Assembly: GCF_021545335.1 (NCBI RefSeq) | Contig: NZ_CP089312.1 | Coordinates: forward strand, 5,022,001-5,086,000 | Reading direction: 5' to 3' | Length of the DNA: 64,000 nt | DNA from: Streptomyces sp. GQFP | Lineage (GTDB): Bacteria; Actinomycetota; Actinomycetes; Streptomycetales; Streptomycetaceae | In this document: positions 9,014-16,609 of the stretch, piece by piece | Layout: each line of letters begins with the position of its first letter | Numbering within the stretch: the stretch's first letter is position 1 | Translations under genes and position numbers: made by a program | The notes under the pieces: model-generated | What the model saw: only the letters and a program-made list of their open reading frames with translations | The model's database searches: none | Told to the model about the DNA's origin: nothing

Positions 9014-10654
9014 ATGGCGGCCACCGGATCCGAGAAGCGGGGCGGGAAGGCGTACTACGTCTCCACCCCCATTTACTACGTCAACGACGCTCCTCACCTG
9101 GGCCACGCCTACACAACCGTCGCAGGCGACGTGCTCACGCGCTGGCACCGTCAGCGCGGCGAGAGGGTGTGGTACCTCACCGGCACGGACGAGCACGGTC
9201 AGAAGATCATGCGCACCGCGGAGGCGAACGGCGTCAGCCCGCAGGAGTGGGCGGACAAGCTGGTCGACGAAGCCTGGAAGCCCCTGTGGGAGCACCTGGG
9301 GATCGCGAACGACGACTTCATCCGCACGACGGAGAAGCGTCACACGGACCGCGTCCAGGAGTTCGTCCAGGATCTGCACGACAAGGGCGAGATCTACAAG
9401 GGCGGCTACGAGGGCCCGTACTGCGTGGGCTGCGAGGAGTACAAACTCCCTGGTGACCTCATCGCGGCGGAGGACGACCCCGCGACGAAACTGTGCGCCA
9501 TCCACAAGAAGCCGGTGGAGATCCTCAAGGAGGAGAACTACTTCTTCAAGCTCAGCGAGTACGGCGACAGGCTCCTCGCCCACTACGAGGCGAACCCGGA
9601 CTTCATCCAGCCCGAGTCGGCACGCAACGAGGTGGTGAACTTCGTCCGCCAGGGCCTCCAGGACCTCTCCATCTCCCGTTCCACCTTCGACTGGGGCGTC
9701 CCGGTCCCGTGGGACGACAAGCACGTGATCTACGTGTGGGTCGACGCGCTGCTGAACTACGCGACGGCGGTCGGCTACAACGAGAACCCGGAGAAGTTCG
9801 AGAACACCTTCCCCGCAGACGTCCACCTGGTCGGCAAGGACATCCTCCGTTTCCACGCGATCATCTGGCCCGCGATGCTGATGGCGCAGGGGCTGCCGCT
9901 GCCCGGGAAGATCGCGGCCAACGGCTGGTTGATGGTCGGCGGCGAGAAGATGTCGAAGTCGAACCTGACGGGCATCAAGCCGCAGGACCTGACCTCCCAC
10001 TTCGGCGTGGACGCGTACCGCTGGTACTTCCTGCGCGCGATCGCGTTCGGCCAGGACGGCTCGTTCTCCTGGGAGGACTTCTCCGCCCGCTACACGAGTG
10101 AACTGGCGAACGACTACGGCAACCTGGCGTCGCGCGTGGCCGCGATGGTCGGCAAGTACTTCGGCGGCACACTGCCGGAGGCGACGGCGGCGGGCGAGGC
10201 CGAGCAGGCCCTCCAGGACGGCCTGGTCAAAGCAGTGGCCGAGGCCGACCGCCGTATCGGCGACGAGGTGGACTTCCAGGGCGGCATCCTGGCGATCTTC
10301 GACTTCGTGAAGCAGGTCAACGGCTACATCACGGAGCAGGAACCGTGGAAGGTGGCCAAGACTGCATTTTCTGATGCTGCTGACGCAGCGGGCTCCCCGG
10401 AGGGCCGGGCCCGCCTGGCGACGATCCTCTACACCGCCGCGGAGTCGCTGCGCGCGGTGGCGGTCCTGCTCAACCCGGTCATGCCGGAGACCTCGCAGAA
10501 GCTCTGGGACTCCCTCGGCGCAGACGCCGTCCTCGGCGCCCTCCCCGACCAGAACGTGACCGAAGCCGCCACCTGGGGCCGGCTCCCGGCAGGCGCGACG
10601 ATCACCAAGGGCGCGGTGCTCTTCCCCCGCCTGGAGGAGAAGCCGAGCGCGTAG
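9014..10654 (+). CDS. metG: Methionine--tRNA ligase (first of two)
   Basis: A 546-residue class I aminoacyl-tRNA synthetase that charges tRNA-Met. The HIGH-type signature is HLGH (NDAPHLGHAYTT, about residue 25) and the KMSKS loop is GEKMSKSNLTG (about residue 316). Between them lies a zinc-knuckle region with CVGCEEY and LCAIH. An anticodon-binding helical domain (after about 370) ends the protein. ATG 9014 begins MAATGSEKRGG just ahead of the fold. A second, clearly different MetRS lies 0.8 kb downstream, with vapBC between. Which one supplies housekeeping activity cannot be told here. Confidence 0.93.
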   Translation: MAATGSEKRGGKAYYVSTPIYYVNDAPHLGHAYTTVAGDVLTRWHRQRGERVWYLTGTDEHGQKIMRTAEANGVSPQEWADKLVDEAWKPLWEHLGIANDDFIRTTEKRHTDRVQEFVQDLHDKGEIYKGGYEGPYCVGCEEYKLPGDLIAAEDDPATKLCAIHKKPVEILKEENYFFKLSEYGDRLLAHYEANPDFIQPESARNEVVNFVRQGLQDLSISRSTFDWGVPVPWDDKHVIYVWVDALLNYATAVGYNENPEKFENTFPADVHLVGKDILRFHAIIWPAMLMAQGLPLPGKIAANGWLMVGGEKMSKSNLTGIKPQDLTSHFGVDAYRWYFLRAIAFGQDGSFSWEDFSARYTSELANDYGNLASRVAAMVGKYFGGTLPEATAAGEAEQALQDGLVKAVAEADRRIGDEVDFQGGILAIFDFVKQVNGYITEQEPWKVAKTAFSDAADAAGSPEGRARLATILYTAAESLRAVAVLLNPVMPETSQKLWDSLGADAVLGALPDQNVTEAATWGRLPAGATITKGAVLFPRLEEKPSA

Positions 10655-10678
10655 TACGTATGCGAGTGGATGACCGAT

Positions 10679-11098
10679 TCAGGACTCGGGCCCGGCCAGC
10701 CAGACGGTCGACTGGCCCGTACGACGGGCGACAGTCTCGAAGTCCCGGTCGTGATGGAGCAGGGTCAGGCCCGACAACTCGGCCGTAGCGGCCACGAGCA
10801 GATCGACCGGCCCGGCCGAGCGGTGTTCACCGTTGTCGGTGAGACGCTGCTGAACCTCGCGAGCGCGCTGGTAGATGCCGTCGGGCATCAGGATCCAGCT
10901 GAACAGCTGCCGCAGCTCCTCCTGAATGCCTTCACGGTCCGCTCGCCCGCGAGCAGAGAAGAGGATCTCCAGCTCGGTCAGATCGCAGAGCGCGACCAAC
11001 CCGTTGTCGAGCGCCTGGCCCCAGCCTTCGTCGTACGCATCGCTGGTGAGCAGGCGCACGGCTGCCGAGGTATCGATCAGATACGAGACGTCACTCAC
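10679..11098 (-). CDS. vapC: VapC-type PIN-domain ribonuclease toxin
   Basis: A 139-residue PIN-domain protein. The four acidic residues expected of the metal site are visible: D in LIDTSA (near 9), E in LTELEIL (near 43), D in GPVDLLVAA (near 98) and D in HHDRDF (near 117). VapC toxins cleave tRNAs or rRNA, several of them the initiator tRNA. Its ATG overlaps the stop of the upstream antitoxin gene by 4 bp (ATGA), typical of translationally coupled toxin-antitoxin pairs. It converges with metG, 24 bp away. Confidence 0.88.
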   Translation of the reverse strand: MSDVSYLIDTSAAVRLLTSDAYDEGWGQALDNGLVALCDLTELEILFSARGRADREGIQEELRQLFSWILMPDGIYQRAREVQQRLTDNGEHRSAGPVDLLVAATAELSGLTLLHHDRDFETVARRTGQSTVWLAGPES

Positions 11099-11304
11099 CG
11101 GCGGTAGTTCCTCTTGTCCAGAAGGATGTCGAAGTCACCGCGGGCCCCCCTCTCACGGAGCTTGGCCAGCGCTATGGCCCGGCTGCGCCGCTTGGCGACT
11201 TCCAGCAGCGCGGTGTTGACGGTGTCCTTCTTGGTCTTCGTGCCCAGCAGGACCTGAGCCTCCGCCAGAGCCTCGTCGTCGACCTCGATGAGCAGCTTCG
11301 ACAT
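11095..11304 (-). CDS. vapB: VapB-type antitoxin
   Basis: A 69-residue protein starting MSKLLIEVDDE with a predicted ribbon-helix-helix N-terminus (beta strand LLIEVDD, then KTKKDTVNTALLEV), followed by a basic C-terminal tail (RGDFDILLDKRNYRR) that would wrap the toxin. The VapB family normally binds the operon promoter as well as VapC. GAGG lies 7 bases upstream of the ATG. The reading frame remains open far upstream, but only as antisense of metG, so the short start is preferred. Confidence 0.87.
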   Translation of the reverse strand: MSKLLIEVDDEALAEAQVLLGTKTKKDTVNTALLEVAKRRSRAIALAKLRERGARGDFDILLDKRNYRR

Positions 11305-11316
11305 GACAGACCTCCC

Positions 11317-11345
11317 CATATAGATGAGCGCCCTCCAAGTATATG
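11317..11345 (-). promoter_or_regulatory. Candidate vapBC operator/promoter
   Basis: An AT-rich perfect inverted repeat CATATA (11317-11322) / TATATG (11340-11345), 17 bp apart, 13 bp upstream of vapB. It would fit autoregulation by a VapBC complex and includes TATA-rich elements that could serve as the -10 region. It also lies 83 bp before the rightward metG. Confidence 0.5.
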
Positions 11346-11427
11346 CAGGCGCAGCGACCCTCCACTCGCAGCTACGATTCCAAGGTTCGCCAAACAGCAC
11401 GAAAATCAACCTGGGAGCAGCCCCCCG

Positions 11428-13152
11428 ATGGCTCGACACCTCATCACCAGCGCCCTTCCCTACATCAACGGGATCAAGCACCTGGGCAACATGGTGGGGT
11501 CCATGCTCCCGGCGGACGTCTACTCCCGTTACCTGCGGCAGCGCGGTCACGACGTCCTGTACATCTGCGCGACCGACGAACACGGCACGCCGGCCGAGCT
11601 GGCGGCGAAAGAGCAGGGGCTCCCCGTAGCGGACTTCTGTGCGCAGGCGCACGACGCGCAGAAGGCGGTGTACGACGGTTTCGCGCTGGCCTTCGACTAC
11701 TTCGGCCGGAGTTCGAGTCCCCAGAACGTCGAGATCACGCAGCACTTCGCCCGCCGGCTCAACGAGAACGGGTTCATCGAGGAACGCGCGATCCGGCAGG
11801 TGTACAGCCCCGCCGACGGCCGCTTCCTCCCGGACCGTTATGTCGAGGGCACCTGCCCCCACTGCGGCTACGACAAGGCGCGCGGCGACCAGTGCGAGAA
11901 CTGCACCCGCGTCCTCGACCCGACCGACCTGATCAACCCCCGGTCCGCGATCTCCGGCTCCACGGACCTGGAGGTCCGCGAGACCAAGCACCTCTTCCTC
12001 CTCCAGTCGAAGCTCCAGCACGAGGTCGAGGAGTGGGTGGCCGCCCACGAGGGCCAGTGGCCCCACCTCGCCTCCTCGATCGCCCGCAAGTGGCTGACCG
12101 AGGGCCTGCACGACCGCGCGATCACCCGCGACCTCGACTGGGGCGTCCCGGTCCCGGCGGACACCTGGCCGGAGCTGGCGGCGGAGGGCAAGGTCTTCTA
12201 CGTCTGGTTCGACGCCCCGATCGAGTACATCGGCGCGACGAAGGAGTGGTCGGACCTCGACCCGGAGAACCGGGACTGGAAGTCCTGGTGGTACGGGGCG
12301 GACGGCGGCGACAACCCCGTCCGGTACACGGAGTTCATGGCCAAGGACAACGTCCCCTTCCACACCGTCATGTTCCCGGCCACGGAACTCGGCGTCCGCG
12401 AGCCGTGGAAGAAGGTCGACGTCGTCAAGGCCTTCAACTGGCTGACGTACTACGGCGGAAAGTTCTCCACGTCCCAGAAGCGGGGCGTCTTCACCGACCA
12501 GGCCCTGGCCATCCTCCCGGCCGACTACTGGCGCTACTTCCTGATCGCCAACGCCCCCGAGTCCGACGACTCCTCCTTCACCTGGGAGCACTTCACCGCC
12601 ACGGTGAACAAGGACCTGGCGGACACCCTCGGCAACTTCGTCAACCGTGTCCTCTCCTTCTCGAAGAAGCGCTTCGGCGACGAGGTCCCGGCGGGCGCGG
12701 CGGCCGGCGAGGCGGAGACGAAGCTGGGCGAGCAGATCGCCGAGCTGCTCGCGGAGTACGAGAACCAGCTGGAGGCGCTCCAGTTCCGCAAGGCGGCGGC
12801 AGCCCTGCGCGCCCTCTGGTCGGCGGGCAACTCCTACCTGGAGGAGAAGGCCCCCTGGCTGGAGATCAAGACCGACCAGGACGGCGCGGCCCTGACCCTG
12901 CGTACGGCGATGAACCTCATCCACCTCTACTCGGTGGTCTCGGAGCCCTTCATCCCGACGTCGTCGGCGACGATGCGCGCCGCGTTCGCGCTGGGGGACG
13001 ACACCAGGACGTGGATCACGGCCGAGGAGGCCAGGTCCCTGTCCGCCGTCCCCGCCGGCACCGCCTTCACGGTCCCGCCGGTGCTGTTCGCGAAGCTGAC
13101 GGACGAGGACCTGGAGACGTACAAGGAGCGCTTCGGCGGCGCGTCCGAGTAA
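11428..13152 (+). CDS. metG: Methionine--tRNA ligase (second of two)
   Basis: A 574-residue MetRS of a different subtype. The HIGH equivalent is HLGN (INGIKHLGNMVGS, about residue 20), the zinc knuckle is CPHCGYDKARGDQCENC (about residues 145-162), and the KMSKS equivalent is KFSTSQKRG (about residue 350). CATDEHGTP is also typical. The altered loop KFSTS is, as I recall, normal in this actinobacterial branch. GGGAG precedes ATG 11428 by about 11 bases. It ends 9 bp before a convergent small membrane-protein gene. Compared with the first metG the sequences are clearly diverged, so this is not a recent duplication. Confidence 0.93.
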   Translation: MARHLITSALPYINGIKHLGNMVGSMLPADVYSRYLRQRGHDVLYICATDEHGTPAELAAKEQGLPVADFCAQAHDAQKAVYDGFALAFDYFGRSSSPQNVEITQHFARRLNENGFIEERAIRQVYSPADGRFLPDRYVEGTCPHCGYDKARGDQCENCTRVLDPTDLINPRSAISGSTDLEVRETKHLFLLQSKLQHEVEEWVAAHEGQWPHLASSIARKWLTEGLHDRAITRDLDWGVPVPADTWPELAAEGKVFYVWFDAPIEYIGATKEWSDLDPENRDWKSWWYGADGGDNPVRYTEFMAKDNVPFHTVMFPATELGVREPWKKVDVVKAFNWLTYYGGKFSTSQKRGVFTDQALAILPADYWRYFLIANAPESDDSSFTWEHFTATVNKDLADTLGNFVNRVLSFSKKRFGDEVPAGAAAGEAETKLGEQIAELLAEYENQLEALQFRKAAAALRALWSAGNSYLEEKAPWLEIKTDQDGAALTLRTAMNLIHLYSVVSEPFIPTSSATMRAAFALGDDTRTWITAEEARSLSAVPAGTAFTVPPVLFAKLTDEDLETYKERFGGASE

Positions 13153-13161
13153 CCGCACAGG

Positions 13162-13614
13162 TCACGCGGTGACCCCGAACCGCCCGTGGACTCCCCGGAG
13201 TCGACAGGCGGTTCTGGCTACCGCCTCGTCGTCGGCATCGACATCGGCACCCGGCGGACCGGACGCCTGCCCGAGAGCGGCGCGGGCGGCCCGTACGTAC
13301 TGGAGCCCCTCCACAGCGGTCTGCCGTGCGAGCGCGTACTCGGCGGGAGTACGGGCGGTGGCCAGCTGGCCCCGGGCGGCATGGTGCCGTCCGGTCGCCT
13401 CGGCCAGCGCCTGCGCGGCGGCTTCGTCGGCGCCCGGCCGCAGCCCGGCCAGACTTCCCCCGAGCCGTACGACCCACCGGTTGGCCTCGACCTCCGCGTC
13501 CAGCCCGGACAGCCCGGACGGAACCGCGTACACCCCCGCCTGCCTGCGCAGCAGCACAACGGAAGCCACCGCTCCGACAATCAGCAGCAGCGTGAGCGGA
13601 ACGACGATTCCCAT
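13162..13614 (-). CDS. Hypothetical single-pass membrane protein
   Basis: A 150-residue protein with one N-terminal transmembrane helix (MGIVVPLTLLLIVGAVASVVLL) and an alanine-rich, probably helical soluble part containing the run ALAEATGRHHAARGQLATARTP. No catalytic motif was recognised. It is convergent with metG. Function unknown. Confidence 0.7.
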   Translation of the reverse strand: MGIVVPLTLLLIVGAVASVVLLRRQAGVYAVPSGLSGLDAEVEANRWVVRLGGSLAGLRPGADEAAAQALAEATGRHHAARGQLATARTPAEYALARQTAVEGLQYVRAARAALGQASGPPGADVDADDEAVARTACRLRGVHGRFGVTA

Positions 13615-13803
13615 GGCTTCCTCCAGCGGGTGCGAGTACGACAGTCCCCATGGAACGTCCCCCCTCTGTGCACTCCCGACGAGAAGTCTGTGCGCCGCCT
13701 GCGAACCTCCGGTGTCCGGAATCTCCGGCTCCTCTAGGCAGGCGCTTCTTTCGGGGGATATACAGGCCGAAGATCATGTGAAGTCAGTCAATTACCGAGA
13801 CAT

Positions 13804-13825
13804 GGGCAGAGATTTCCGTCTGCCC
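13804..13825 (+). promoter_or_regulatory. Hairpin in the leader of the PH-domain gene
   Basis: Inverted repeat GGGCAGA (13804-13810) / TCTGCCC (13819-13825), 16 bp before the ATG at 13842. A ribosome site (GGGGGA) lies between the hairpin and the start. It may stabilise or regulate the mRNA leader; no known riboswitch is recognised. Confidence 0.3.
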
Positions 13826-13841
13826 ACTGGGGGACACAGCC

Positions 13842-14207
13842 ATGGCACTTTTCGGCAACGCGCACACCGTCGACCCGACGGCCGCCCAGCAGGACTACGC
13901 CCGGCTGCTCGGCCAGAACGAGCAGGTGCACGCCGCGTACCAGCTGGTCCGCGACACCATCCTGTTCACCGACCGCCGGCTCCTCCTGGTCGACAAGCAG
14001 GGCATCACCGGCAAGAAGGTCGAGTACCACTCGGTTCCGTACCGCAGCATCACCCACTTCGCGGTGGAGACCGCGGGCACCTTCGACCTCGACGCCGAAC
14101 TCAAGATCTGGATCTCCGGCTCCCCGACCCCGGTCCAGAAGACGTTCACCAAGGGCGTCGACATCTACGAGGTACAGGCGATCCTGACGCAGTTCGTGGC
14201 CAAGTAG
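13842..14207 (+). CDS. Bacterial PH domain protein (bPH_1 family)
   Basis: A 121-residue, single-domain protein matching the bacterial pleckstrin-homology family. It has alternating beta strands (ILFTDRRLLLVDKQGITGKK, then YRSITHFAVETAGTF and LKIWISG) and a C-terminal helix (DIYEVQAILTQFVAK). There is no signal peptide or membrane segment. These proteins are cytoplasmic, form oligomeric rings in some structures, and have no established biochemical role. The ATG follows GGGGGA by 8 bases. Confidence 0.85.
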   Translation: MALFGNAHTVDPTAAQQDYARLLGQNEQVHAAYQLVRDTILFTDRRLLLVDKQGITGKKVEYHSVPYRSITHFAVETAGTFDLDAELKIWISGSPTPVQKTFTKGVDIYEVQAILTQFVAK

Positions 14208-14217
14208 GCACGTGCGG

Positions 14218-14362
14218 AACAGCGCGAGCAGTGACGCGGCGGAGAGCGTGTAGCCGCCGTTCGTGAAGAGGCGCCGGTCAGCAGGGCGACCTGGGGGTGC
14301 GGGATGACCGGAGTCAGCCGGCGGGCGTCCTCGATGCGGAAGACCAGGAAGAACCCGGCCCG
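14218..14362 (-). pseudogene. Possible frameshifted gene remnant
   Basis: On the minus strand, two stretches have the near-100% GC third positions of Streptomyces coding DNA but lie in different frames. One encodes FFLVFRIEDARRLTPVIPHP and the next RLFTNGGYTLSAASLLALFR. A single frameshift would join them. No start, stop or family was recognised. It may be the remnant of a lost gene or chance. Confidence 0.3.
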
Positions 14363-14384
14363 TGATGGGGCCCGTCACGACGAA

Positions 14385-14414
14385 GGCCCGGAACCTGGGG
14401 GAGGGTTCCGGGCC
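14385..14414. terminator. Terminator between the PH-domain gene and the dioxygenase gene
   Basis: Perfect 11-bp stem GGCCCGGAACC / GGTTCCGGGCC with the 8-base loop TGGGGGAG. It lies between convergent genes and can serve both. Confidence 0.8.
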
Positions 14415-14437
14415 GCCCTTCGCGGGCTGTACGTCCG

Positions 14438-15433
14438 TCAGCTCGCGGAAGCGGAGGGCGAAGCCGTGTCCGTCGCCGACTCGGACGCGCCCGGCTGCAC
14501 CGCGTCGTCCGTGCCGGTGTGGGTCGCCTCGGGGTCGACGCCCATGGTGATGGAGCCGATCACACCCTTGGCGATGTTCTTCTTGTCGTACTTCAGCTTG
14601 AGCAGACCGCCCGTGGTCCCGCTCTGGTCGTAGATCGTGTCGTCGGTGAGCGTCGTACGCTCGGTCGTCGACGTCGAGTACGGCTCGACCTCGGCGGAGG
14701 CGAGCACCGACTCCTCGTCGAAGAAGAACTGACCGGTGTGGCAGGTGGTGCCGCCCTCGTAGCCGGCGTCCGTCCAGGTGCCGTCCACGTGCACCTTCGT
14801 GTGGATGTGGACGCAGCGGCCCCGGTACCAGCCCGGGAAGATCGTCTTGAAGGTGACCCGGCCCTGCCGGTCCGTCTTCCAGGTGCCGCGCAGGTAGCGC
14901 TTGTCGTCGGTGGGCTCCTCGTGGCCACCGCCACCGCCCGTACCGCCGGAGGGGGCGCCGGACGGCGCGTCGGTCGGCGGCTCACCCGTCGGGGTGCCCG
15001 AGGGGGCGTCGGTCGGGGCGCTGCCACCGCCGCCGCCGCTGGAGAGGCTCTCGTAGCCGGAGTACAGGCCCAGCGCGTCGCACTGCCAGACGTCGACGGC
15101 CGCGTTGACGATCGGCTTGCACGTCTCGTTGTCGATCACCCGGAGGCTCAGGGTCAGCGGGATGCCTTCCTTGTCCTCGGTGATGTCCTGGCGGAGCTTG
15201 TCCGCGTCGATGTAGTAGGGGCCCTCGGTGGTCTCCGAGGTGAGCGTGTAGCAGACCTCCGAGCTGGTGCTGGAGGCCTTGGGGGTGGGGGTCTTCTTCC
15301 CCGTCCCGCCCGCGAACGCGCCCGCGGCGACTCCGCCCGCGACGCCCACCGCGGCGACCGCGCCGGCGCCGGTGACGACGACCTTGCGACGCGTCAGATC
15401 CCGTTTGTGCTTCGGCCCTTGGTTCTCTGTCAT
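14438..15433 (-). CDS. Tat-exported intradiol ring-cleavage dioxygenase-like protein
   Basis: A 331-residue protein starting MTENQGPKHK. A twin-arginine signal (LTRRKVVVTGAGAVAAVGVA) indicates folded export. The intradiol dioxygenase fold follows, with likely Fe(III) ligands Y in ALGLYSGY, Y in FPGWYRGR and both histidines of CVHIHTK. Family members open catechol-type rings between the hydroxyls; secreted Streptomyces members act on lignin-derived aromatics. An unusual flexible insert of Ser/Gly/Pro/Thr repeats (PTDAPSG units) sits between the first tyrosine and the YLRGTWKTD strand. A Ser/Ala-rich tail follows at the C-terminus. It is the downstream member of a tandem pair. Confidence 0.82.
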   Translation of the reverse strand: MTENQGPKHKRDLTRRKVVVTGAGAVAAVGVAGGVAAGAFAGGTGKKTPTPKASSTSSEVCYTLTSETTEGPYYIDADKLRQDITEDKEGIPLTLSLRVIDNETCKPIVNAAVDVWQCDALGLYSGYESLSSGGGGGSAPTDAPSGTPTGEPPTDAPSGAPSGGTGGGGGHEEPTDDKRYLRGTWKTDRQGRVTFKTIFPGWYRGRCVHIHTKVHVDGTWTDAGYEGGTTCHTGQFFFDEESVLASAEVEPYSTSTTERTTLTDDTIYDQSGTTGGLLKLKYDKKNIAKGVIGSITMGVDPEATHTGTDDAVQPGASESATDTASPSASAS

Positions 15434-15567
15434 GGCTCGGAACCTAGGTAAGACGCCTGTCAGGACCATGGGAAAGGACTGTGCTTTCCTTTGCCTTTTC
15501 ATGGATCTTCGGAGAATCCGCAAAAGGGGCGAGAAATAACCGTCTATTTCCCGCCCCCCTGCATTAA

Positions 15568-15586
15568 TTAGGTAAGGCTTGCCTAA
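15568..15586 (-). promoter_or_regulatory. Iron-box-like palindrome (DmdR/IdeR-type operator candidate)
   Basis: TTAGGTAAGGCTTGCCTAA agrees with the DtxR-family iron box TTAGGTTAGGCTAACCTAA at 16 of 19 positions. It is embedded in a longer near-palindrome (15564-15590) with TTAATTA arms. It lies between the two dioxygenase genes, 135 bp upstream of the downstream start and directly abutting the stop codon of the upstream gene, so it could be an operator or, less likely, part of a terminator. Confidence 0.6.
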
Positions 15587-16489
15587 TTAATTTTCCTCCT
15601 CCGGTGCCACGCCCATCGTCAGTTCGGCGAGAACTCCGCGCCCGATGTCCGTCTTCTTGTAGCGCAGCCGCAGCAGCCCGCCCTCGGCCCCGTTGTCCGG
15701 GTAGATCGTGTCCTCGTCGAGGGTCGTCCGGGTGGCCGTGTTCGTCGAGTACGGCTCCACCACCGCCGAGAGCAGCACCGACTCCTCGTCGAAGAACAGC
15801 TGGCCCGTGTGGCAGGTGTGCCCGCCCTCGTAGCCGGCGTCGGTCCAGGTGCCGTCCACGTGCACCTTGACGTGGATGTGGACGCAGCGGCCCCGGTACC
15901 AGCCCGGGAAGATCGTCTTGAAGGTGACGAAGCCGCGCCGGTCCGTCTTCCACGTACCGCGCAGATAGCGCTCGTCGTCGGTCGGCTCCTGGTGGCCGGG
16001 GCCGCCGGGGCCGTCCGTGGGGGGCGGACCTGTGGGGATGTCCGTCGGCGCGTCGGTGGGCGGGGTGCCGCCGCCTCCGCCACCGCCGTTGCCCATGGCC
16101 TCGTAGCCGGAGTAGATGCCGAGCGCCGAGCAGGCCCAGATGTCGACGGCCGCGTTCCGCACCGGCTTGCAGGTCTCGGCGTCGATCACCTTGAGCCTGA
16201 GGGTGAGGGGGATGCCCTCCTCGTCCTCGGTGACGTCCTGCCGGAGCTTGTCGGCGTCGATGTAGTACGGGCCCTCGGTGGTCTCCGTGGTCAGTACGTA
16301 GCAGGCCTCGGGCGTGCCGGTGGGGGTGCCGGAGCCGTGCGCCCCGGTCACCTCGGGCGTTCCCTGTGCGGAGGCGAGCCCGGCGCCCAGGGCCGCCACC
16401 GCCGTGGCCGTCACGGCCGTCGCGCCACCGGCGACGACGACTCTGCGGCGCGTCAATTCCCGTAATTCTTGCTGGGGGGTGTCAGTCAT
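15587..16489 (-). CDS. Tat-exported intradiol ring-cleavage dioxygenase-like protein (tandem paralogue)
   Basis: A 300-residue paralogue of the next gene. The Tat signal is LTRRRVVVAGGATAVTATAV, ending near ASAQG. The proposed iron ligands are Y in ALGIYSGY, Y in FPGWYRGR and CVHIHVK. The Pro/Thr/Gly insert between the first tyrosine and YLRGTWKTD is also present (PTDAPTDIP). Paired cysteines (EACYVL, DAETCKP, HTCHTG) may form disulphides outside the cell. It lacks the Ser/Ala tail of its neighbour. The high identity points to tandem duplication. The promoter region is 16490-16562. Confidence 0.82.
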   Translation of the reverse strand: MTDTPQQELRELTRRRVVVAGGATAVTATAVAALGAGLASAQGTPEVTGAHGSGTPTGTPEACYVLTTETTEGPYYIDADKLRQDVTEDEEGIPLTLRLKVIDAETCKPVRNAAVDIWACSALGIYSGYEAMGNGGGGGGGTPPTDAPTDIPTGPPPTDGPGGPGHQEPTDDERYLRGTWKTDRRGFVTFKTIFPGWYRGRCVHIHVKVHVDGTWTDAGYEGGHTCHTGQLFFDEESVLLSAVVEPYSTNTATRTTLDEDTIYPDNGAEGGLLRLRYKKTDIGRGVLAELTMGVAPEEEN

Positions 16490-16562
16490 GGACCCGGAGA
16501 TTATGAATGGGAGCTGTCAAAGAGCTGTGATTTCCCGGGTTTCCTGAGCACCGCATGAGAAT

Positions 16563-16590
16563 GGCTCGGAATCGCCGCCGATTCCGAGCC
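16563..16590 (-). terminator. aspS terminator
   Basis: Perfect 11-bp stem GGCTCGGAATC / GATTCCGAGCC with a 6-base loop, 20 bp past the aspS stop codon. Confidence 0.75.
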
Positions 16591-16609
16591 ACCCGAAAAT
16601 ACCGCCCTT

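Noticed and set aside
9014..11427. T-box or other tRNA-sensing leader before the metG genes
   Set aside because: Upstream spaces are short and show only a terminator (8948-8980) or the vapB promoter; no specifier or antiterminator structure is recognisable.
11704..11720. tRNA-like GTTCGAGTCCC sequence
   Set aside because: It lies inside metG and no acceptor or anticodon stem surrounds it.
11095..13158. A 687-codon minus-strand frame covering metG and ending in vapB
   Set aside because: Only the last 69 codons, with their own ribosome site, encode a recognisable antitoxin; the rest is antisense to metG.
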